Translations under genes and position numbers: made by a program
The notes under the pieces: model-generated
Told to the model about the DNA's origin: nothing
The model's input: only the letters and a program-made list of their open reading frames with translations
The model's database searches: none
Origin: an uncultured Eubacteriales bacterium
Lineage (GTDB): Bacteria > Bacillota > Clostridia > Christensenellales > Aristaeellaceae
Length of the DNA stretch: 51,342 bases
Assembly: GCA_902799465.1 (NCBI GenBank)
Contig: CADCAS010000019.1
Location: forward strand, 1-51,342
Direction: 5' to 3'
Shown here: positions 44,056 through 51,342 of the stretch, piece by piece
Numbering within the stretch: the stretch's first letter is position 1
How the letters are laid out: every line of letters starts with the position of its first letter

Positions 44056-44999
44056 ATGCCCGCCTCCACCAGCGCCTGGATGACGACGTTGTTCAATATC
44101 AGTACCGCCAGGGTGACGCCCATCAGCCAGCGCTCCTTCCTATTATAGGGGATGTGCGTCCGGGGCACGGGCTCGATGCCGGCGGCGCGGCGGCGCAGGT
44201 TCAGCGTCATCAGCGTGAACCCCACCATCAGCCCCACGAAGAGCACGTCCAGCGCCACCGCTAAGGGCGGCACCGGCGCGGCGGCCTCCTCCGGGGCTGC
44301 CTGCCCGGAGACCAGGTAGACGATCACCAGTATGGCGGCGTTGTAGACGGTGTGGAAGAGCATCCCCGCGTACAGCGAATCCAGGGTATAGACGATGAAG
44401 CCCGAGATCGCGCCCACCACCAGATAGGCGGGCAGGCCGAACAGGTTGCCGTGCAGCAGCGCGAACAGCGCCGCCGACACCCAGATGCCGAACCGGGTGC
44501 CCCGTCCCTCGAAGGCCGAGAGCACCGCGCCGCGAAACAGCAGCTCCTCGCACACCGCGGGGATGGCCGCCGAGGCGATGACCTGCATCGTCAGCAGCTG
44601 GGGCGAGGCGGCCGCCTCGACTCCGGCCCAGGGCTCGTGCAGCCCGATGAGGCCCAGCAGGTCCACCCACAGGCTGTCGATGGCGCTGGCCCCGTACACG
44701 CACAGCACCGCCATGAAGGCCACGGACAGCGTGGGCAGCAGCGGCATCGGATTGAGCCGCAGCCCCTCCGACAGCCCTCGCCGCCGGAGCAGGCAGACGG
44801 CCAGCGGCAGCGCGTTGAAGGGCAGGTAGTACAGGAGCGCCCCCAAAAGCTCCGCCCGCTCGGGGCTCGCTACAGGGAACAGCGGCAGCATCAGGCTCCC
44901 CAGCCATAGACCTGCCGCCGAGATCAGCACCAAAATACAGGCCGCGGCCACCGAGGGCCGCGCCCGTTCCGCAAGGGGAGTGAGGGATTCGTTCTGCAT
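44052..44999 (-). CDS. CPBP family intramembrane metalloprotease
   Basis: 315 aa with about eight membrane spans. The catalytic motifs are EELLFRG (Glu 151, Glu 152), ALLHGN and the later His in MLFHTVYNA, the CaaX-protease-like (Abi) pattern. Substrates of most bacterial members are unknown; some process signals or give self-protection against bacteriocins. No bacteriocin gene is next to it. It is coupled to rlmH by a 4-nt overlap. Confidence 0.87.
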   Translation of the reverse strand: MQNESLTPLAERARPSVAAACILVLISAAGLWLGSLMLPLFPVASPERAELLGALLYYLPFNALPLAVCLLRRRGLSEGLRLNPMPLLPTLSVAFMAVLCVYGASAIDSLWVDLLGLIGLHEPWAGVEAAASPQLLTMQVIASAAIPAVCEELLFRGAVLSAFEGRGTRFGIWVSAALFALLHGNLFGLPAYLVVGAISGFIVYTLDSLYAGMLFHTVYNAAILVIVYLVSGQAAPEEAAAPVPPLAVALDVLFVGLMVGFTLMTLNLRRRAAGIEPVPRTHIPYNRKERWLMGVTLAVLILNNVVIQALVEAGI

Positions 45000-45137
45000 A
45001 AGGCTGTTTGTATGGCGTTGGTCGGGAGGCGGAAAGCAGAGTGCTGAAAGTGGAGAGCGGGGAGTTGAATGGCGGGCTGGCGCGGTGACAATCGGACAGC
45101 GTCAGCCGCTATTTTATTCCCACGCTCCACTTCTCTG

Positions 45138-46220
45138 TCAGACGTTGAAGCGGAACAGCGTCACGTCGCCGTCCTTCATGACGTAGTCCTTGCCCTCGGA
45201 GCGGACGAGGCCCTTTTCCTTGCAGGCGTTCATGCTGCCCTCGCGGATGAGGTCCTCGTAGGGGACGATCTCGGCGCGTATGAAGCCGCGCTCGAAGTCG
45301 GAGTGGATCTTGCCGGCGGCCTGGGGGGCCTTGGTGCCGTTTTCGATGGTCCAGGCGCGGACCTCCTTGGGCCCGGCGGTCAGGAAGCTGATGAGGCCCA
45401 GCAGCTTATAGCCCAGCACCACCAGCCGGTCCAGGCCGGAGACGCCGATGCCCAGGTCCTCCAGGAACATCTGCTTCTCGTCGGGCTCCATCTGGGAGAT
45501 GTCCTCCTCGACCTGGGCGCAGATGACCAGCACCTCGGCGCCCTCGGAGGCGGCGATCTCGCGGACGGGCTTCACCAGGGGCAGGCTGTCCTCGTCCTTG
45601 CCCAGGTCCTCCTCGCCGATGTTGGCGGCGTAGATGACCTTCTTCATGGTCAGCAAAAACCAGTCGCGGGCGGCGGCCATCTGGTCCTCGTCCAGCGGCG
45701 CGGTGCGGGCGGGCCTGCCGGCGTTTAAGTGGTCCAGCAGGAGCTTGCCCGCCTCGGCCTCCACGGCGTATTTCTTCTCGCCCTTCTTGAGCATGGCCGC
45801 GGCCTTCTCGGCGCGCTTGGTCACGGTCTCGATGTCGGCCAGGATCAGCTCGGTGTTGATGACGTCGATGTCCCGGGCCGGGTCCACGGAGCCGTCCACG
45901 TGGATGACGTTATCGTCCTCAAAGCAGCGCACCACGTGCACGATGGCGTCCACCTCGCGGATGTGGGAGAGGAACTTGTTGCCCAGGCCCTCGCCGCGGC
46001 TGGCACCCTTCACAAGGCCCGCGATGTCCACAAATTCCAGCGTGGCCGGGGTGTACTTCTCCGGGTGGTACATCTCCGCCAGCACGTCCAGCCGCTTGTC
46101 CGGCACCGCCACGATGCCCGTGTTCGGCTCGATGGTGCAGAAGGGATAGTTCGCCGCCTGCGCCCCCGCGCAGGTGATGGCGTTGAACAGCGTGCTCTTG
46201 CCCACGTTCGGCAGGCCCAA
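45138..46220 (-). CDS. ychF: Ribosome-binding ATPase YchF, N-terminus shortened
   Basis: 360 aa from a TTG start. The P-loop [22 protein letters not shown], the TKxE-type specificity region ([11 protein letters not shown]) and the C-terminal TGS domain ([18 protein letters not shown]) identify YchF/OLA1. Family members begin with a strand like [14 protein letters not shown]; here the first codon lies directly at Leu-Gly-Leu-Pro, so this strand is missing. The TTG has a well-placed aaaggag 7 nt upstream and a good promoter, so translation there is plausible. A 9-nt loss between two ggc repeats, or an assembly error, would explain it. Confidence 0.85.
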   Translation of the reverse strand: MGLPNVGKSTLFNAITCAGAQAANYPFCTIEPNTGIVAVPDKRLDVLAEMYHPEKYTPATLEFVDIAGLVKGASRGEGLGNKFLSHIREVDAIVHVVRCFEDDNVIHVDGSVDPARDIDVINTELILADIETVTKRAEKAAAMLKKGEKKYAVEAEAGKLLLDHLNAGRPARTAPLDEDQMAAARDWFLLTMKKVIYAANIGEEDLGKDEDSLPLVKPVREIAASEGAEVLVICAQVEEDISQMEPDEKQMFLEDLGIGVSGLDRLVVLGYKLLGLISFLTAGPKEVRAWTIENGTKAPQAAGKIHSDFERGFIRAEIVPYEDLIREGSMNACKEKGLVRSEGKDYVMKDGDVTLFRFNV

Positions 46221-46262
46221 ATCACAGCTCCTTTGAACGGTTTCCTGTTTCGGAATACATCT

Positions 46263-46291
46263 ATTATACCAAAATGGCGTTTTTTTCTCAA
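46263..46291 (-). promoter_or_regulatory. Promoter of ychF
   Basis: On the - strand ttgaga (46286-46291), 17 bp, tataat (46263-46268). The predicted start near 46256 gives a leader of about 35 nt with aaaggag. Confidence 0.7.
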
Positions 46292-46382
46292 TAGAGGGGA
46301 AGTAAATTGAGGGATTAGGGATTAGGCATTAGAAGGGCTGCTGCCGGAGGTTTGCAGGCTGCATATCTTTAGACACCCTCGT

Positions 46383-46535
46383 GAATTGGGAATGGGGAAT
46401 GAAGGTACAAATCCTTGCGGATTTGTTTGATTAGAGGGATACGGCCTCGATTACATTTTCAATAAAAAGAAATCCGTAGGATTTCCACATCCATTCCCAA
46501 TTCCCAATTCCCAATTCCCAATTCCCCATTCCCAA
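46383..46535. repeat. Family A element, copy 3
   Basis: Left units gggaatg (46388-46403), core with aaatccttgcggatttg and agaaatccgtaggatttcc, and right units of attccca (about 46492-46535). A separate gattagg array lies just before it at 46309-46333. It lies between the divergent ychF and azlC genes. Nothing else is seen in this 409-bp gap apart from the two promoters. Confidence 0.7.
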
Positions 46536-46564
46536 CTGATAAACCCCGCTTCACACGAATTCCC

Positions 46565-46593
46565 TTTGACATCATCGCACTGCTGTGATAATA
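46565..46593 (+). promoter_or_regulatory. Promoter of azlC-azlD
   Basis: Consensus ttgaca (46565-46570), 17 bp, taatat (46588-46593), 36 nt upstream of the azlC ATG. Confidence 0.7.
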
Positions 46594-46629
46594 TACAACA
46601 CGGCATCATTCTGTGACAGGAGCGGCGGT

Positions 46630-47325
46630 ATGGGGTCGAGGGAAGTCAGGCAGGCGTTTGTCAAGTCCGTCCCCGTGATGGCGGGGTATGTGATACTGGG
46701 CATCGGATTCGGGATATTACTGCGGGGCGCGGGGTACGGCGTGGGGTGGTCGCTGGCGATGGCGGCGCTGATCTACGCCGGGTCCATGCAGTACGTGGGC
46801 GTGGGGCTGATCGCGGGCGGGGCGTCGGTATTGACGACGCTTTTGACGACGGTCATGGTCAACGCCCGGCACCTGTTCTACAGCATCTCGATGATCGGGC
46901 GCTACCGGGACGCGGGGAAATACAAGCCCTACCTGATCTTCGCGCTGACGGACGAGACCTATTCGCTGCTGTGCGACGGGGCCGTGCCCGAGGGCTGCGA
47001 CCCTCACCGCTACCGCTTCCTGGTGTCGCTGTTCGATCACGGCTACTGGGTGACCGGGTGCGCGCTGGGGAGCCTGCTGGGGCAGGTGCTGCCCTTCTCC
47101 ACGGCGGGCATCGAGTTCTCCATGACCGCGCTGTTCATAGCGTCCTTCACCGAGCAGTGGCTCAGCGGGGGAAACCGCCTGCCGGCGCTGGCCGGGCTGG
47201 GATGCTCGGCGCTGTGCCTGGCGGTGTTCGGGCCGGAGCGCTTCCTGATCCCGGCGATGCTGCTGATCACCCTGGCGCTGACGCTGGCGCGGGGAAGGCT
47301 GGAGGAGGTGGACGCCCATGTCTGA
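46630..47325 (+). CDS. azlC: AzlC family amino-acid exporter subunit
   Basis: 231 aa, about six or seven membrane spans. The family motifs VMAGYVILGIGFGILLRGAG, AALIYAGSMQYVGVGLIAGG and NARHLFYSISM are clear. AzlC with AzlD exports branched-chain amino acids and their analogs. The ATG at 46630 follows acaggag. It overlaps azlD by 8 nt. Confidence 0.88.
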   Translation: MGSREVRQAFVKSVPVMAGYVILGIGFGILLRGAGYGVGWSLAMAALIYAGSMQYVGVGLIAGGASVLTTLLTTVMVNARHLFYSISMIGRYRDAGKYKPYLIFALTDETYSLLCDGAVPEGCDPHRYRFLVSLFDHGYWVTGCALGSLLGQVLPFSTAGIEFSMTALFIASFTEQWLSGGNRLPALAGLGCSALCLAVFGPERFLIPAMLLITLALTLARGRLEEVDAHV

Positions 47326-47641
47326 CGCGCACGCCGCCGCCCTGGTGCTGGTGATGGCCGCGGGCACCTGGGTCTTGCGCTTTCTGCCCTTCTGGGTATT
47401 CCGCGGGGAGCCGCCGAAGTACGTCATGTACCTGGGCCGGGTGCTGCCCGCCGCCATCATCGGCATGCTGGTGGTCTACTGTTTAAAGGACGTCGATTTC
47501 GCCGCCCCGCCCCACGGCCTCCCCGAGGCCATCGCCGCCGTCGCGGTGGTCGCCCTCCAGTGCTGGAGGCGCAACGCCCTCATAAGCATCCTCTGCGGCA
47601 CCGCCCTCTACATGCTCCTGACCCAGCTGGTCTTCGCGTAG
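47318..47641 (+). CDS. azlD: AzlD family transport protein
   Basis: 107 aa, three to four spans. The start ALVLVMAAGTWVLRFLPFWV and YLGRVLPAAIIGMLVVYCLK are AzlD-like. It is the small partner of AzlC, sharing 8 nt with its gene, so the pair forms a coupled operon. The specific substrate is not shown. Confidence 0.85.
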   Translation: MSDAHAAALVLVMAAGTWVLRFLPFWVFRGEPPKYVMYLGRVLPAAIIGMLVVYCLKDVDFAAPPHGLPEAIAAVAVVALQCWRRNALISILCGTALYMLLTQLVFA

Positions 47642-47674
47642 CCTCAATTATTCCACACTTTTAACCGTTTTGTA

Positions 47675-47703
47675 ATGACAATCCGGCCCCGGATGACTAT
47701 AAT
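47675..47703 (+). promoter_or_regulatory. Promoter of a candidate small RNA
   Basis: atgaca (47675-47680), 17 bp, tataat (47698-47703), with predicted start near 47710. No coding gene follows on this strand before the terminator at 47735-47774. Confidence 0.6.
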
Positions 47704-47709
47704 ACTTTT

Positions 47710-47775
47710 CCAAGGAGAACATCCTCTCCCGCTTGCGTTCAGCTGCTTGCATTGCACGGTTGAGCGCTTTTTTTG
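47710..47775 (+). ncRNA. Candidate small RNA, about 66 nt
   Basis: Between the promoter and a terminator lies a short unit with two hairpins: ggaga/tctcc near 47714-47729, and a 9-bp stem gcgttcagc (47735-47743) with gttgagcgc (47759-47767) followed by seven T. No usable open frame is present. The terminator may also serve azlD. The first part contains aaggag, so it could be a decayed gene start rather than a functional RNA. Confidence 0.45.
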
Positions 47776-47789
47776 TTTATGGAGCAGGG

Positions 47790-47961
47790 AAAAGGCATTG
47801 GGCAATAGGCATCGGACATTAGGGGTGACGACCTCTCAGTCATTTGCTGCGCAAAAGACAGCTCCCCTGAAAGGGGAGCCAAGAAGAGAACGGAAGATTG
47901 GACGCTGTCCCCGGCATTTTGACTAATGCCCAATGCCTGTTGCCTGTTGCCTGTTGCCTAA
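47790..47961. repeat. Heptamer arrays around a family D fragment
   Basis: aggcatt/gggcaat-like units near 47795-47825 and tgcctgt units at about 47935-47956 flank a partial family D body (gacgacctctcagtcatttg, then agctcccctgaaaggggagcc, about 47826-47880). The right array provides the TAG stop of the epimerase gene (47958-47960, - strand). The fragment lacks the ctgttcagt end. Confidence 0.6.
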
Positions 47962-48980
47962 ACCTCCCCCTTCGACTTCTCCACCGCCGCGATGACCTTG
48001 TCGCACCAGGCGTCGAAGTCGGGGTCGGGGCGCTGGCATTCGGGGTGGGCGAGGATGTAGTCGAGGGCCCTGCGCACGCCGACGTGGAAGGGCACGCGGG
48101 TGGTCATGTCGGGGGCGAGGCGTTTGAGCTTTGCGTTGTCGAACACCACGGACACGGCCTTGTCGCCGGTGAGATTGCCCTCGAAGTCATAGCCGTATTT
48201 GTTGCCCACGGCGGCCAGGTAGTCGCTGGCGACGTGATAGGCGCGGAGCTCCACCCCCAGGGCGTCGGCGATGGTGCGGTAGATCTGGTTCCAGGTCAGC
48301 ACCTCGTCGCCGGTGATCTGGAAGGCCTCGCCGATGGCGTGGCGGTTGCCCATCAGGGCGGTGTAGCCCACGGCGAAGTCGGCGTTGAAGGTGAGGTGCC
48401 ACAGACTCTCGCCGTCGCCGTGGACGATGACGGGCTTGCCCTGCCGCATGCGCTCGATGACCTGCCAGGAGCCATTTTGGCCGTGGAGCGCCACGGGGAT
48501 GTCCCGCTCGTCGTAGGTGTGGCTGGGGCGGACGATGGTCACCGGGAAGCCCTCCTCCCGGTACTTCGCCATCAGGAATTCCTCGCAGGCGATCTTGTCC
48601 CGGGAATACTGCCAGTAGGGGTTGGCCAGGGTGGTGCCCTCGGTGATGCGGTAGCTGGCCGCGGGCTTGTGGTAGGCCGAGGCAGAGCTGGTGTAGATGT
48701 ACTGGCGGGTCATGCCCTTGAACAGCCGGTAGTCCCGCTCCACCTGGTCGCGGGTGAAGCCGATCCACTCGCAGACGCAGTCGAAGAACTGGCCCTCGAG
48801 CTTCTCGCGCACCGCGGCCTCGTCGTTGATGTCGCACACCACCGAGATCGCCCCCTCCGGGACCGCCTCGGGCCGGTTCCCCCGGTTCAGCAGCCAGACC
48901 TCCCAGCCCAGCTCCCGCACCAGCCGCCGAACGATGGCCGCGCTGATCTTGCCCGTGCCGCCGATAAACAATGCCTTCAT
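47958..48980 (-). CDS. NAD(P)-dependent epimerase/dehydratase (extended SDR-like)
   Basis: 340 aa. The Rossmann start MKALFIGGTGKISAAIVRRL, the middle YIYTSSASAYHK, the YWQYSRDKIACEE segment with the Tyr-x3-Lys pair, and TIVRPSHTYDERD fit the extended SDR or NAD-dependent epimerase class. Substrate not identifiable. The ATG at 48980 follows aaaggat; upstream in-frame sequence is repeat. The stop codon lies at the edge of a heptamer array. Confidence 0.8.
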   Translation of the reverse strand: MKALFIGGTGKISAAIVRRLVRELGWEVWLLNRGNRPEAVPEGAISVVCDINDEAAVREKLEGQFFDCVCEWIGFTRDQVERDYRLFKGMTRQYIYTSSASAYHKPAASYRITEGTTLANPYWQYSRDKIACEEFLMAKYREEGFPVTIVRPSHTYDERDIPVALHGQNGSWQVIERMRQGKPVIVHGDGESLWHLTFNADFAVGYTALMGNRHAIGEAFQITGDEVLTWNQIYRTIADALGVELRAYHVASDYLAAVGNKYGYDFEGNLTGDKAVSVVFDNAKLKRLAPDMTTRVPFHVGVRRALDYILAHPECQRPDPDFDAWCDKVIAAVEKSKGEV

Positions 48981-49070
48981 ATATATCATCCTTTCCCGTC
49001 GCGCGAGGACATGTCCCGCGCTTTTTTCCATTTTATAACAGAAAAGGGGGAAATGCAAGGGCGGACGACG

Positions 49071-49264
49071 AATTGAAAATGGAGAATGGAAAATGATTAA
49101 AAATGGAGAATGGAGAATGGAAAATGGAAAATGGCGGTGCAAATCCTGCGGATTTGTCTGATTAAACACTGCAAGCGGCGTTGTTGCGCTTGTTGACGCC
49201 CTTTTAGTCAAAGAAATCCGCAAGGATTTCCACATTCATTCTCCATTTTCCATTCTCCATTTTC
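49071..49264. repeat. Family A element, copy 4
   Basis: Left units ggaaaat/ggagaat (about 49078-49133), core with aaatcctgcggatttg and gaaatccgcaaggatttcc, right units ccattct/ccatttt (about 49235-49264). It fills most of the gap between the epimerase and the SH3 peptide gene. Confidence 0.7.
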
Positions 49265-49292
49265 ATGTGTGACAGTTTTGTGACAATTGACG

Positions 49293-49301
49293 TGATATAA
49301 T
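49293..49301 (+). promoter_or_regulatory. Extended -10 promoter of the SH3 peptide gene
   Basis: tgatataat (TGnTATAAT), about 79 nt upstream of the ATG. A clear -35 box with normal spacing was not found. A strong caaaggaggt lies before the start codon. Confidence 0.5.
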
Positions 49302-49379
49302 GTTCACGTAAACAGGACGGGCTATAATGGTTTTGTCAACCGGCCCAGCGCCATCGATCCATCAAAGGAGGTCAACACC

Positions 49380-49661
49380 ATGATGAATGAGAACAACGAA
49401 AATCTGAATGCCGTCTCCCTGACCGAAGAGGAGCTGGAAGCCGTCGCCGGCGGCAAGTCTACCTACGTGGTCGCCACCGCAGAGGCCAACATCCGTTCCG
49501 GCCCCGGCAAGCAGTATCCCGTCGTGGGCACCACCATTATCGGCTTCGACGCCAAGTACATGAACAAGATGGAGAAGGACAGCTCCGGCAGGAACTGGGC
49601 CAAGGTCAGCTGGAACAACAAGACCGGCTGGATCTGCACCAAGTACATCAAGAAGAAGTAA
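49380..49661 (+). CDS. Double-glycine-leader peptide with SH3b domain
   Basis: 93 aa. The leader LTEEELEAVAGG (ending at residues 24-25) is the bacteriocin-type double-glycine signal cut by peptidase-containing ABC exporters. The mature part, about 68 aa, is a bacterial SH3 (SH3b) domain: EANIRSGPGKQYPVVGTTII and NWAKVSWNNKTGWICTKYI. SH3b domains usually bind peptidoglycan or metals. No exporter, immunity or modification gene is in the window. It has its own promoter and hairpin terminator. A secreted wall-binding or signalling peptide is possible. Confidence 0.75.
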   Translation: MMNENNENLNAVSLTEEELEAVAGGKSTYVVATAEANIRSGPGKQYPVVGTTIIGFDAKYMNKMEKDSSGRNWAKVSWNNKTGWICTKYIKKK

Positions 49662-49678
49662 TCGACATCGGTCCGCGA

Positions 49679-49725
49679 CGGGGGTATTACAGCGTTCGAC
49701 AGGCTTGGACGCTGTAATACCCCCG
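49679..49725 (+). terminator. Hairpin after the SH3 peptide gene
   Basis: A perfect 17-bp stem (cgggggtattacagcgt with acgctgtaatacccccg) and a 13-nt loop lie 17 nt after the stop, with no T-run. An aacaggc heptamer array follows at 49734-49757. Confidence 0.65.
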
Positions 49726-49858
49726 ATTCAGTCAACAGGCAACAGGCAACAGGCATCAGTCAGAATGTTTGGCTTGCCTACGCCCGAGAAGGCGAACAAA
49801 GGCAGCGCTGTGGCCATCTCAATGCCTGAACTTCCATTCCCCGAAAGAAGGTGATCGC

Positions 49859-51118
49859 ATGAAGCGAGCGTTGGTGTTGTGCGGCGGCGGGTCCAGGGGG
49901 GCCTATGAGATCGGGGCGTGGCAGGCGCTCCGGGAGCTGGGGGTGCGGCTGGACGGCGTCTACGGCACCTCCATCGGCGCTCTGAACGCGGCGCTGGTGG
50001 CCCGGGGCGACGTGGAATCGGCCCGGGAGCTGTGGCTGAACCTCACGCTCAGCCGGATCGTCACCGTGGAGGACCCGGAGGACTTCGCCGTGGGGCGGAT
50101 GGTGGCCAACAAGCGGGACGTGCTGCCCTTCCTGGTGGAGAATGCCAAGCGGCTGCGCATGGACATCACCCCGCTGGAGGCGCTGGTCCGGGCGGAGTGC
50201 GACGAGGCGAAGATTCGCGCCGGGGGCATGGATTTCGGCGTCATGACCTTTCGGGTGCCCCAGCTCCAGGGCCTGCCGGCGCGGCTTCGGGACATGGAGC
50301 CGGGCGCGCTCCCGGACTGGATCATCGCCTCGGCCTCCTGCTTTCCCATCTTCCCGGCCAAGCACATCGGCGGGCAGCGCTACATCGACGGCGGCTACTG
50401 CGACAACCTGCCCATCGACATGGCGCTGGCCGACGGCGCGGACGAGGTGGTGGCGGTGGAGCTGCACCCCTACGACACCCACCCGGAGTACGCCCGCATG
50501 CCGTGGCTCAAGCGCATACGCCCTCGGCACAGCCTGGGCGGCTTCCTGGACTTCAATCCGAAGCTGCTGCGCCGCAGTCTGTGGCTGGGCTATCAGGACG
50601 CCATGAAGGTCTACGGCCGCTTCGACGGCTTCCTCTACACCTTCCGGCAATTGGACGCCCTGGCCGTGACCCCCGCCGCGCGGCGGTTCTCCCGGCGGCT
50701 GACGGACTTCGACGCCGAGGCCATGCGCCGCGACACCCTGCGCACCGGCCAGCCCTCCAACGCGCCGCTGCTGTCAGCGCTGGAGGCCGAGACGGACTTC
50801 AAGGACCTGGACTGGAAGGGCGTGTGGCTGCGGGGGCTTGAGCTGTGCGCCCAGGTGATGGGGTTCAGGGAGGACGCCATCTACGACGCCCAGCGCCTCA
50901 TCGCTCAGCTGCGCGCCTTCTGCGACGCGCGGCCCGTCCCCGAAAAGCTTGACGAGGCCGCGCTCCACGAGGCGTGGAAGCAGGGCCCCCGCCAGACCTT
51001 CGCCATCCTCACCCGCTGGCTCGACCATCACGACGCCTTCCCCCCGGAGCTCGCCCGACGCCTCGCCGAGCTCCCCCGCGAGACCGCCGCCGCCATGTTT
51101 ATGAGGGCGGTTCAGTGA
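49859..51118 (+). CDS. Patatin-like phospholipase
   Basis: 419 aa. The oxyanion motif GGGSRGAYEIG (residues 9-19), the nucleophile elbow GTSIG with Ser 38, and the catalytic Asp 177 in DGGYCDN are intact. Patatins hydrolyse acyl esters of membrane lipids. There is no signal peptide, so it is probably cytoplasmic or membrane-associated. The last third is not recognised. The ATG at 49859 follows aagaaggt. Confidence 0.9.
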   Translation: MKRALVLCGGGSRGAYEIGAWQALRELGVRLDGVYGTSIGALNAALVARGDVESARELWLNLTLSRIVTVEDPEDFAVGRMVANKRDVLPFLVENAKRLRMDITPLEALVRAECDEAKIRAGGMDFGVMTFRVPQLQGLPARLRDMEPGALPDWIIASASCFPIFPAKHIGGQRYIDGGYCDNLPIDMALADGADEVVAVELHPYDTHPEYARMPWLKRIRPRHSLGGFLDFNPKLLRRSLWLGYQDAMKVYGRFDGFLYTFRQLDALAVTPAARRFSRRLTDFDAEAMRRDTLRTGQPSNAPLLSALEAETDFKDLDWKGVWLRGLELCAQVMGFREDAIYDAQRLIAQLRAFCDARPVPEKLDEAALHEAWKQGPRQTFAILTRWLDHHDAFPPELARRLAELPRETAAAMFMRAVQ

Positions 51119-51125
51119 GATACTT

Positions 51126-51245
51126 AATTGGGAATGGGGAATGGGGAATGGGGAATGGGGAATGGGGAATGGTGGTGCAAATCCTTCGGATTTGTTTGAT
51201 TTTTTGGGGTAACAGGTCAGAGCAGGCGATATATTCTTTCAATAG
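51126..51245. repeat. Family A element, copy 5, cut by a family D copy
   Basis: A ggggaat array (51130-51170) and the left core palindrome (aaatccttcggatttg) are present. The right half is missing because a family D copy begins at 51246, as if it had inserted there or replaced it. Confidence 0.65.
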
Positions 51246-51342
51246 TAACTGTTCAGTTCTGCGACAAACAGAGACTTGGCAGGCTGCGGGGGACGACCTC
51301 TCAGTCAGCCTAACGGCTGACAGCTCCCCTGGAAGGGGAGCC
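51246..51342. repeat. Family D element at the window end
   Basis: Nearly identical to 22086-22181, with one visible difference. It ends at the window edge after the second hairpin (agctcccct/aggggagc). The opposite window end also begins with a family D end. Confidence 0.75.

Noticed and set aside
44999..45137. A gene or clear repeat copy between the CPBP protease gene and ychF
   Set aside because: Only degenerate G/A-rich units resembling a worn heptamer element are visible; too weak to call.
49859..51118. SH3 peptide and patatin as one toxin-effector operon
   Set aside because: A 17-bp hairpin and a heptamer array separate them, and patatin genes are common housekeeping-like lipases; no evidence ties them together.

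Overview
The window reads as a chromosomal piece of an uncultured, GC-rich member of the Clostridia (Firmicutes). The S10-spc-alpha ribosomal cluster has Gram-positive order, with adk, map, a KOW protein, infA and rpmJ after secY. S14 is the zinc type and S4 lacks zinc cysteines. secD and secF are separate genes, and a recJ/relA/dtd/hemZ neighbourhood and clear sigma-A promoters are present. A gut habitat is plausible but inferred. No rRNA, tRNA, CRISPR array, phage or transposase gene was seen.

Layout. 1-610: repeats, then the promoter and leader of the ribosomal operon. 611-13447: rpsJ to rpmJ, 27 genes on the + strand. 13460-18230: an accessory block (Rpn-type nuclease; divergent DUF554, small membrane protein and metallo-hydrolase genes; a MATE exporter) that separates rpmJ from rpsM. 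18525-21536: rpsM, a damaged rpsK, rpsD, rpoA, rplQ. 21610-28520: a hypothetical gene whose end lies in a repeat, an ECF transporter S component, an orphan structured RNA, a PfkB kinase, and cobalamin genes cbiA, cobD and cbiP. 28757-41524 (- strand): three tandem cyclophilins, hemZ, a metallo-hydrolase, dtd, relA, recJ, secF, secD. 41978-46220 (- strand): pyk, rlmH, a CPBP protease, ychF. 46630-51118: azlC/azlD, a small-RNA candidate, an epimerase, a double-glycine-leader SH3 peptide and a patatin.

The genes are mostly housekeeping: ribosome assembly and translation start, Sec export (secY, secD, secF), stringent response (relA), DNA repair (recJ), glycolysis (pyk) and late corrin-ring steps. 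The less ordinary content lies in three places. Intergenic spaces hold a system of dispersed elements bounded by 7-bp tandem arrays, often arranged as inverted flanks and often touching stop codons, with at least four shared cores (called A-D here). SecF carries a large Ala/Glu 15-residue repeat domain. Two orphan promoter-RNA-terminator units stand between genes.

Two conserved genes look damaged: rpsK lacks about 49 nt in the middle, and ychF lacks its first strand. Either may be real or an assembly error. Both ends of the window fall in copies of the same repeat (family D), as expected if the sequence was cut at repeats during assembly.
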